A DNA stretch of 64,000 nucleotides. It comes from Clostridia bacterium (GTDB taxonomy: Bacteria; Bacillota; Clostridia; Peptostreptococcales; Anaerovoracaceae). The notes under the pieces are model-generated. The model searched no databases. It saw only the letters and a list, made by a program, of their open reading frames with translations, and was not told the origin of the DNA. Position 1 is the stretch's first letter; each line of letters opens with the position of its first letter. Where the stretch lies: contig CABJAP010000015.1 of assembly GCA_902363595.1 (NCBI GenBank), forward strand, positions 1 to 64,000, given 5' to 3'. Made by a program: the position numbers and the translations under genes. Below are positions 15,487-22,128 of this stretch, piece by piece.

Positions 15487-17860
15487 CAAAAAAAGATATC
15501 TGTTAGACGGAGGGATGGGCACCATGCTGCAGCAAAGCGGCCTTGAGCCGGGAGCATCTCCCGATCTTCTGAGCCTGACCAATCCGGAGTTGATCACCTC
15601 CATTCATAGAAGTTATATTGAGGCCGGATCGGATGTGATCTATGCCAATACTTTCGGAGCCAATCGCTTTAAGCTGGAAGGCTGCGGTTATCGCCTGGAA
15701 GAGGTGATCGACAGCGCGGTGAAGGCAGCCAAAGCCGCCTGCGGCGAGGAAAGCTTGGTGGCTCTGGATGTGGGGCCGCTGGGAGAGCTGCTGGAGCCTA
15801 TGGGCACCTTGTCCTTTGAAGCCGCTTACGATGCTTTCGCCCAGGTTATGAAACAGGGGGCGGCCTCTGGGGCCGATTTGATTGTCATTGAAACCATGAC
15901 TGACCTGTATGAAGTGAAAGCAGCCGTACTGGCCGCCAAGGAAACGACCGATCTTGCGGTGCTTGTTTCCATGACCTTTGAAGAAAGCGGCAGGACCTTT
16001 ACCGGAACGAGCATCGAGTGCATGACAGCTGTGCTGGAAGGTCTCGGCGTTGATGCTATTGGTATCAACTGCTCGCTGGGTCCGGTGGAAATTCTGCCCC
16101 TGGCGGAAAGAATGTGCGCCCTTACCGACCTGCCGATTTTTATTAAGCCCAACGCAGGGCTGCCTGATCCGCGGACAGGTGCTTATGATATCGGGCCCGA
16201 CCAATTTGCGCAGGCAATGAAAGAATATCTGAAACTGGGAATTTCCATGGCAGGCGGATGCTGCGGAACGACACCCGAATACATCGCAAAAATGAAGGAT
16301 GTTTTTTCCGCCGCGGACGTACATAAGAAGGTGCGAAAACCGGCGGAACACAGCGTAATATGCAGCGCTTCCAATGCCGTGACCGTCGATCATGTTACAG
16401 TGATCGGCGAACGGATCAACCCCACGGGGAAGAAGCGGCTGAAGCAGGCGCTCATCGATGAGGATTACGATTACGTTTTATCCCAGGCCGTGGAACAAGT
16501 GGATGCCGGCGCTCAGGTGCTGGATGTCAATGTGGGTGTTCCTGATATCGATGATGTCAAAGTGCTGCCGATGGTGGTCAAACAGATCCAGGCCATTACC
16601 GATCTGCCCCTGCAGATCGATTCTTCCAATCCGGCGGCCATTGAGGCGGCCCTCCGGGTCTACAACGGGAAAGCCATTGTAAATTCAGTCAATGGAGAAG
16701 CAAAGGTACTGGATACGATTCTTCCCATCGTGAAAAAATATGGCGCTGCGGTGGTGGGCCTGACCCTGGACGAAAACGGCATCCCCGCCAAAGCAGAAGA
16801 ACGTTTTGCCATTGCCCGAAGAATTCTCGACAAGGCGGTGAGCATGGGCATTCCTAAGAAAGACGTGTTCATCGACTGCCTGACCCTCACTGCGTCAGCC
16901 CAGCAGGCAGAAGTCGCAGAGACGCTGAGAGCGGTGCGCATGGTCAAAGAACAGCTGGGCCTGCATACGGTCCTGGGGGTATCCAACATCAGCTTCGGCC
17001 TTCCGTTAAGACCGCTAATCAATCGGACTTTCCTGGCTCTGGCAATGGAAAACGGATTGGATCTGCCCATCATCAATCCCAACGATGAGGATATGATGGG
17101 GACCATCTATGCCTTTGAAATGCTTCATAACAGAGATAAAAACGCGGAAGCGTTCATCAAACGATACGGCGATGCGGCCATGGGAACCATGGAAAGAAGC
17201 AGCGGAGCCAGTCAGCCCAATTCCCAATCGGGCAAAGAGCCGGACCTTTTCTACGCATTGGAAAAGGGCATGAAAACAGAAACCATTCATGCGGTTGAAG
17301 CGCTCCTTGACAAAAACGATGAAATGACCGTGGTCAACGATTATTTGATCCCGGCGCTGGACCAGGTGGGCCAGGGTTTTGAGAAGGGGACGATCTTTCT
17401 CCCCCAGATGATGCAGGCCGCAACAGCCGCCCAGGGAGGCTTTGAGCTGATCAAAGACCGCCTGGCCGCTTCCGGCCGCAGCAGCGTGTCCAAAGGCCGG
17501 GTGGTCGTCGCCACCGTAAAGGGCGATATCCATGATATCGGCAAAAACATCGTCAAAGTTATTATGGAAAATTACGGATTTGAGATCATCGATCTGGGAA
17601 GGGATGTTCCCATTGAGAAGGTGGTTCAAACGGTAGTCGATAACCGGATTAAGCTGGTGGGCCTCAGCGCATTGATGACCACGACCTTAAAGAGCATGGA
17701 AGAGACCATTGCAGCTGTCAGGGCTGAGGCGCCGGACTGCAGGTTTATCGTTGGCGGAGCGGTATTGACTCCTGAATACGCAGAAAAGATCGGAGCAGAT
17801 TATTATTGTAAGGATGCGATGAAGTCGGTGGAAGCGGCGAAAGAAGTCTTTGGCCTTTAA
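15473..17860 (+). CDS. metH: Cobalamin-dependent methionine synthase lacking the reactivation domain
   Basis: Transfers methyl from 5-methyl-THF to homocysteine through cobalamin. Of 795 residues, about 1-290 form the homocysteine/zinc domain (GINCSLGP and GGCCGTTP cysteines), about 310-560 the pterin-binding barrel (IGERINPTGKKRL), and about 585-795 the B12 cap and binding domain (DIHDIGKNIV with the cobalt-ligand His near 686). The fourth, reactivation domain of E. coli MetH is missing and is encoded by the preceding gene. Translation starts with GTG inside that gene. It depends on B12, like the RNR that follows. Confidence 0.93.
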   Translation: MLNFSKKRYLLDGGMGTMLQQSGLEPGASPDLLSLTNPELITSIHRSYIEAGSDVIYANTFGANRFKLEGCGYRLEEVIDSAVKAAKAACGEESLVALDVGPLGELLEPMGTLSFEAAYDAFAQVMKQGAASGADLIVIETMTDLYEVKAAVLAAKETTDLAVLVSMTFEESGRTFTGTSIECMTAVLEGLGVDAIGINCSLGPVEILPLAERMCALTDLPIFIKPNAGLPDPRTGAYDIGPDQFAQAMKEYLKLGISMAGGCCGTTPEYIAKMKDVFSAADVHKKVRKPAEHSVICSASNAVTVDHVTVIGERINPTGKKRLKQALIDEDYDYVLSQAVEQVDAGAQVLDVNVGVPDIDDVKVLPMVVKQIQAITDLPLQIDSSNPAAIEAALRVYNGKAIVNSVNGEAKVLDTILPIVKKYGAAVVGLTLDENGIPAKAEERFAIARRILDKAVSMGIPKKDVFIDCLTLTASAQQAEVAETLRAVRMVKEQLGLHTVLGVSNISFGLPLRPLINRTFLALAMENGLDLPIINPNDEDMMGTIYAFEMLHNRDKNAEAFIKRYGDAAMGTMERSSGASQPNSQSGKEPDLFYALEKGMKTETIHAVEALLDKNDEMTVVNDYLIPALDQVGQGFEKGTIFLPQMMQAATAAQGGFELIKDRLAASGRSSVSKGRVVVATVKGDIHDIGKNIVKVIMENYGFEIIDLGRDVPIEKVVQTVVDNRIKLVGLSALMTTTLKSMEETIAAVRAEAPDCRFIVGGAVLTPEYAEKIGADYYCKDAMKSVEAAKEVFGL

Positions 17861-17893
17861 CCTTCTTTTTTGACCGAATAAAAACACAAAGTA

Positions 17894-17921
17894 TTGACAA
17901 TAAAAATCATGGTGATACAAT
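17894..17921 (+). promoter_or_regulatory. Sigma-A promoter of the ribonucleotide reductase gene
   Basis: Consensus TTGACA (17894-17899) and TACAAT (17916-17921) are spaced by 16 bp. The leader is about 28 nt with AAGGAGA before the ATG at 17956. No NrdR box or cobalamin riboswitch is seen. Confidence 0.7.
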
Positions 17922-17955
17922 ATGTAGTATCTTGTGGTGATTTAAGGAGAAAATA

Positions 17956-20184
17956 ATGAAATTAAATGCAAATGCAGAAACGGTACTGAAGCAAAGGTAC
18001 TTGATCAAAGACGAGAATGGAAATCCGGTGGAAACGGTAGATGGTATGTTTCACCGGGTGGCAAAAGCCATCGCTTCTGCCGATGCGCTCCATGACGAAC
18101 ATGCTGACACGGATAAGACGGAGAGCATTTTTTATGATATGATGACCAATCTGGAATTCTTGCCCAATTCTCCCACGCTGATGAATGCAGGCCGGGATCT
18201 GGGACAGCTCTCCGCATGCTTTGTGCTGCCGGTAGAGGACAGCATGGAATCAATTTTTGAAGCCATCAAACAGGCGGCGCTTATCCATAAGAGCGGCGGC
18301 GGCACAGGTTTTTCCTTTTCCAGACTTCGCCAGGAAGGAAGCACGGTTAATTCCACCGGAGGCGTAGCCAGCGGCCCCATCAGCTTTATGAAGGTATTCA
18401 ATATGGCAACAGAAGCGATTAAGCAGGGCGGCTCCAGGCGCGGAGCCAATATGGGCATCCTGCGCATCGACCACCCGGATATCTTGAAATTCATCGACTG
18501 CAAAGCAGATAACACGGAGATTACCAATTTCAATCTTTCCGTCGGCCTTACAGAAGAATTTATGAAAGCTGCGGAAGCTGGAAAGGATTACGATCTGGTT
18601 GACCCCCATACAGGTGAAACGGTAAAGCAGCTCAATGCGAGAACTGTTTTTAATAAAATCGTCGATGCGGCATGGAGAAACGGTGAACCCGGGATTATTT
18701 TCCTGGATCGCCTCAACCGGGATAATATCGTACCGGAACAGGGAAAGATCGAAGCCACCAATCCATGCGGTGAACAGCCGCTGCTGCCCCATGAAAGCTG
18801 CAATCTGGGTTCGATCAATTTGACGCAGATGGTAAAGGCAGAGAAGGGAAGAAAAACTTTTGATTGGGAAAAGCTGGAGAGGACCGTGAAACAGGCCGTC
18901 CACTTTCTGGATAATGTTATTGAAGTCAATAAATATCCTCTGGATCAGATCGAACATACTACAAAGCAGACAAGGAAGATCGGACTGGGCGTTATGGGAT
19001 GGGCTGACAGTCTGCTGATGATGGGAATTCCCTACAACACAGAGGAAGCCGTACAGCTGGCCGAGGAGGTCATGTCCTTTATAACGGAAAAGGGCCGTCA
19101 GGCCAGCCAGCAGCTGGCGGAGGTCCGCGGAACCTTCCCCCTCTTCGAGCAGAGCATCCATCCTCAGGACAGACCCCAGAGGAATGGAACCATTACCACC
19201 ATTGCGCCGACAGGAACCCTTTCCATCATCGGAGGCTGTTCTTCCGGCGTGGAACCGGTCTTTGCGTATGTTTTTATCCGCAACATCATGGATGGTACGG
19301 AAATGCTGGAAGTCAACCCCATTCTCAAAGAGGAACTGGAGAAACGAGGCTTATATTCGGAAGGGCTGATGCGGCGTATTGCTCAGGAAGGCGCGGTCAG
19401 CCATATCAAAGAGCTGCCGGAAGATATCCGCAGGGTGTTCGTATCAACCCACGATATCAGCCCCGAATATCATGTGCGCATGCAGGCCGCTTTCCAACGA
19501 CACACGGACAATGCGGTTTCCAAGACGGTTAACTTCAGCAACGAAGCCACCAGGGAGGATGTGGCAAAAGTTTATTCGCTGGCCTTCACGCTGGGCTGCA
19601 AGGGCGTTACCATTTATCGGGACGGCAGCCGGGATGAACAGGTTCTCAACATCGGAAAAGTAAAACGTGCCGACCAGGCGGAGGAAGCCCGGCATATTAC
19701 GCCCCGTCCCCGTCCTGACGTTGTCACCGGAGTGACCGAACGGGTGAAGATCGGCTGCGGCAACTTATATATAACGGTTAACTACGATGAGCAGGGCATC
19801 TGCGAAATCTTCACCAATACTGGAAAAGCAGGCGGGTGTCCAAGCCAGAGCGAGGCTACGGCCAGATTAGCTTCGGTAGCGCTGCGAAGCGGCATCGATG
19901 TCAATACCATCATTGATCAGCTGAGGGGAATTCGCTGCCCTTCGACCATTCGTCAACACGGATTGAAATGCACGTCCTGTCCAGATGCCATCGCAAGGGT
20001 GATCGAGCAGGAATATGAAAAACAGGTTGCACTTGGCAACTGGCTGCCACTGCCGGACGCCATAAAACCGACGCCGGAAATTCAGCCGGATGAAGAAAGC
20101 CGCTGTCCGGAATGCGGCAGCCGGCTGGAACACGAGAGCGGCTGCGTCATTTGCAGGCAGTGCGGATACAGCAAATGCGGCTAA
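17956..20184 (+). CDS. nrdJ: Adenosylcobalamin-dependent ribonucleotide reductase (class II)
   Basis: Reduces ribonucleotides to deoxyribonucleotides with an AdoCbl-derived thiyl radical, independently of oxygen. The 742-residue protein shows the N-terminal PNSPTLMNAG motif, the GGTGFSFSRLR loop, the radical-site NPCGEQPLLPHESCNLGSIN segment and the APTGTLS motif. The C-terminus ends in a zinc-ribbon-like CPECG...CVICRQCGYSKCG, the likely redox tail, after a TSCPDAIARV segment. It is monogenic, with its own promoter and terminator. It stands directly after metH, so two B12 enzymes are adjacent. Confidence 0.95.
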   Translation: MKLNANAETVLKQRYLIKDENGNPVETVDGMFHRVAKAIASADALHDEHADTDKTESIFYDMMTNLEFLPNSPTLMNAGRDLGQLSACFVLPVEDSMESIFEAIKQAALIHKSGGGTGFSFSRLRQEGSTVNSTGGVASGPISFMKVFNMATEAIKQGGSRRGANMGILRIDHPDILKFIDCKADNTEITNFNLSVGLTEEFMKAAEAGKDYDLVDPHTGETVKQLNARTVFNKIVDAAWRNGEPGIIFLDRLNRDNIVPEQGKIEATNPCGEQPLLPHESCNLGSINLTQMVKAEKGRKTFDWEKLERTVKQAVHFLDNVIEVNKYPLDQIEHTTKQTRKIGLGVMGWADSLLMMGIPYNTEEAVQLAEEVMSFITEKGRQASQQLAEVRGTFPLFEQSIHPQDRPQRNGTITTIAPTGTLSIIGGCSSGVEPVFAYVFIRNIMDGTEMLEVNPILKEELEKRGLYSEGLMRRIAQEGAVSHIKELPEDIRRVFVSTHDISPEYHVRMQAAFQRHTDNAVSKTVNFSNEATREDVAKVYSLAFTLGCKGVTIYRDGSRDEQVLNIGKVKRADQAEEARHITPRPRPDVVTGVTERVKIGCGNLYITVNYDEQGICEIFTNTGKAGGCPSQSEATARLASVALRSGIDVNTIIDQLRGIRCPSTIRQHGLKCTSCPDAIARVIEQEYEKQVALGNWLPLPDAIKPTPEIQPDEESRCPECGSRLEHESGCVICRQCGYSKCG

Positions 20185-20190
20185 AAAGAT

Positions 20191-20244
20191 AAAAAATGAC
20201 AGAACCCCGAAGCGAAAGTTTTGCGCGTTCTGCCATTTTTTTTG
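20191..20244 (+). terminator. Terminator of the ribonucleotide reductase gene
   Basis: AAATGACAGAAC pairs with GTTCTGCCATTT (one A-C mismatch), followed by eight T. It starts about 7 bases after the stop. Confidence 0.85.
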
Positions 20245-20263
20245 TTGAATTTTAATAAAGTAG

Positions 20264-20292
20264 TTGTATAAAATGATATAATGGAATATAAT
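20264..20292 (+). promoter_or_regulatory. Sigma-A promoter for the structured leader and small gene
   Basis: TTGTAT (20264-20269) and TATAAT (20287-20292) have exact 17-bp spacing. The predicted transcript start is near 20298, giving about 120 nt of leader before the 54-residue gene. A second TATAAT at 20277 lacks a -35 element. Confidence 0.65.
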
Positions 20293-20303
20293 ATATAGTT
20301 AAT

Positions 20304-20380
20304 AGGAAACATCATCAGAGAATGCGAAGGCAAAAGAACGCCATGATGAGGTGGCTGGATTCGCACTGAGTGTTTCTTTT
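20304..20380 (+). ncRNA. Candidate structured leader RNA with pseudoknot
   Basis: This 77-nt stretch at the predicted 5' end of the small transcript holds four complementary pairs. The outer stem is GAAACA (20306-20311) with TGTTTC (20371-20376). TCATC (20312-20316) pairs with GATGA (20345-20349). TGCGAA (20323-20328) pairs with TTCGCA (20360-20365). A small hairpin is formed by GGC/GCC (20329-20331 / 20340-20342). The second and third pairs cross, as in an H-type pseudoknot. A T-rich run (TTTCTTTTTC) follows the outer stem, so a transcription-attenuating switch is possible. I compared it from memory with c-di-GMP, fluoride, glycine, THF, preQ1 and guanidine classes and found no match. Confidence 0.45.
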
Positions 20381-20417
20381 TCATTGGTAAAAATACGAAA
20401 AAAGGGGGTTAATGATT

Positions 20418-20582
20418 ATGAACAAAACAGAACGTATTTTGCTGCATGGGGGATATATCAAAGAAGACAGACTGTATGACAGCAGCGGTACTTTAAGAGG
20501 ACCTCTGAATGTGGCTGAACTGAAAGTTTTGCCGGGGTACCTGAAAACCCACGACGGCAGGACCTATTATGTGGCAGTATAA
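20418..20582 (+). CDS. Small protein of 54 residues, unknown function
   Basis: An ATG at 20418 follows AAAGGGGG and opens a 54-codon frame (begins MNKTERILLHGGYIKEDRLY, ends YYVAV). There is no signal peptide, transmembrane helix or cysteine. Evidence that it is real is its position: a good promoter and a structured leader upstream, and a strong terminator 26 bases downstream. Together they make a self-contained transcript of about 360 nt. I do not recognise the family. It might be a switch-controlled effector, or the RNA itself might be the product. Confidence 0.6.
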   Translation: MNKTERILLHGGYIKEDRLYDSSGTLRGPLNVAELKVLPGYLKTHDGRTYYVAV

Positions 20583-20608
20583 GGCTTCTGCCTGATAAAG
20601 CTGAAAAG

Positions 20609-20655
20609 AAACTGCGGACCAGGATGCTGCCGGCTCCTGCCGCAGTTTTTCTTTT
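20609..20655 (+). terminator. Strong terminator after the small gene
   Basis: A two-part stem (AAACTGCGG/CCGCAGTTT enclosing CAGGA/TCCTG) is followed by TTCTTTTTC. It defines the 3' end of the small transcript. Confidence 0.85.
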
Positions 20656-20686
20656 TCGGTTTATATGTATGAGGACGCCTCCAAGG

Positions 20687-20715
20687 TTGCTCTTGTTTAA
20701 CCTATTTGCTATACT
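20687..20715 (+). promoter_or_regulatory. Sigma-A promoter of the binding-protein/kinase pair
   Basis: TTGCTC (20687-20692) and TATACT (20710-20715) are spaced by 17 bp, about 75 bases before the lipoprotein start. Confidence 0.55.
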
Positions 20716-20790
20716 ATAGCTATATATGTGTAAAGTATGGTTGCAAGGCCGGCTTTGCGTGCTTAGATGAAAATAGAGGGAGACACGGCT

Positions 20791-22128
20791 ATGCGAAAAA
20801 GATTGGTAATACTTGCACTGATTTGTGTTCTAACCGCATCTTTACCAGCTTGCGGCTCCCAGGAAACCAGTTCCACCATTACGATTGATGAAAAAGTTGA
20901 CGAATCGGTCGCTCTTTCCATGTTTGTTCCGGTAGGTGTGGACCTAGGTGGCACTGATAGCTTTCGGGACTTGACGCTGGCGTATAATAAACAAGACAGC
21001 AAAATTCGAATTACTGTAGACAGCGTTTCTACCGCAGATGGGTTTGACGATTTTTTAGAAAAACGTCTTGATACAAAAGATGCGGTGGATATCTTTGTTG
21101 TTAATGCAGAAAATGTTAAGGACATCGCACAAAAAGGGCAATTCTATGATCTGTCCGGCCTTAAGAGTTTCCATGAACTCACCAAAAGCGCCAAGGAGCA
21201 GGCGATGGTTGGTGATATTGCTTATTCAATTCCGTTGAAAATGGCGGTCTATGTAATGGATGTCAATGTATCCCTTCTAAAACAGTTTGATTTGGAAGTG
21301 CCGGAAAATTATGAGGATTTTCTGCACTGCTGTCAAGTCCTGAAGAAACAAAACATTACGCCAATTTCACTCAATCGCTGGTGGGCTATGGCTGTTCCGG
21401 TCATGGCACGCAGTCTCTATCCAATTTACCAGGCGGAAAATCAACGGCAGCTGATCGATGGTCTGAATAAGGGAGACTTGAAAATCGGCGACTATATGAT
21501 CAATGGATTTCGAATGTTTGAGGAATTTCTAAAGAATGGGTATTACGGTGAAGGTCTGACGATGGAAAAGGTGGATGCGATCAAGGCTAATACTCAGGAC
21601 CGTGCGGATTTTCTCAGCAGCAAGACAGCCTTTCGTTTCTTTCCGATTGAAGAACTGAAGGCTACTGAAATGGAGAATGAAGATAAGGCCATCTGTACGG
21701 GAATTCCCATGCTGCCCGACGGAGTGATCACCCTGCCGTCAATCTCCGTTCGTCTTTGTGTGAATGGGGGCAGCAGCCACCTTGAAGATTCGATCAAGTT
21801 TGTAGATTATCTGACTTCACAGCGTGAGGGGCTGCTGTCATCGGATACGTCGGGCAGCCTTTCTCCTTTTAAACGACCGGCTGAGACGAAGGCAGAGGTC
21901 CCCTGGAAGCAGGCTGTATTGGAATTGCTGGATGGGGGCGGGCAGATACCTTTGGAAGATATGAACCTCCGTTTTGGCTGTTGGGACAATACCCGTCAAC
22001 TTTGCTTGAAAATGATAGGCGGCATGTCGGCGGAAGATGCCGCGAAAGAATTCAATCGCATTCAGATGGAAGAAATTCAGGCATATGAAGAGAAGCAAGC
22101 ATTAGAAGGAGGGGCTGGTGGTGAATAA
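20791..22128 (+). CDS. Extracellular solute-binding lipoprotein (family 1-like)
   Basis: A 445-residue lipoprotein. The signal peptide ends in the lipobox LPAC-GS, so Cys near residue 20 would be lipidated. The rest resembles ABC-type extracellular solute-binding proteins, with an N-terminal 'LTLAYNKQDSKIRITVD' segment and a late 'YLTSQREG' helix. The ATG at 20791 is preferred over 20767 because GAGGGAGA lies 8 bases before it. No permease or ATPase gene is adjacent. Instead the gene overlaps the next, a membrane-bound hybrid kinase, by about 8 nt. I infer a sensory partner role rather than transport. The ligand is unknown, probably a sugar or oligosaccharide by family. Confidence 0.8.
   Translation: MRKRLVILALICVLTASLPACGSQETSSTITIDEKVDESVALSMFVPVGVDLGGTDSFRDLTLAYNKQDSKIRITVDSVSTADGFDDFLEKRLDTKDAVDIFVVNAENVKDIAQKGQFYDLSGLKSFHELTKSAKEQAMVGDIAYSIPLKMAVYVMDVNVSLLKQFDLEVPENYEDFLHCCQVLKKQNITPISLNRWWAMAVPVMARSLYPIYQAENQRQLIDGLNKGDLKIGDYMINGFRMFEEFLKNGYYGEGLTMEKVDAIKANTQDRADFLSSKTAFRFFPIEELKATEMENEDKAICTGIPMLPDGVITLPSISVRLCVNGGSSHLEDSIKFVDYLTSQREGLLSSDTSGSLSPFKRPAETKAEVPWKQAVLELLDGGGQIPLEDMNLRFGCWDNTRQLCLKMIGGMSAEDAAKEFNRIQMEEIQAYEEKQALEGGAGGE

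Noticed and set aside
20304-20380. Known riboswitch such as c-di-GMP, fluoride or THF class
   Set aside because: The conserved cores of these classes, as far as I can recall them, are not present. It is kept only as an unclassified structured leader.
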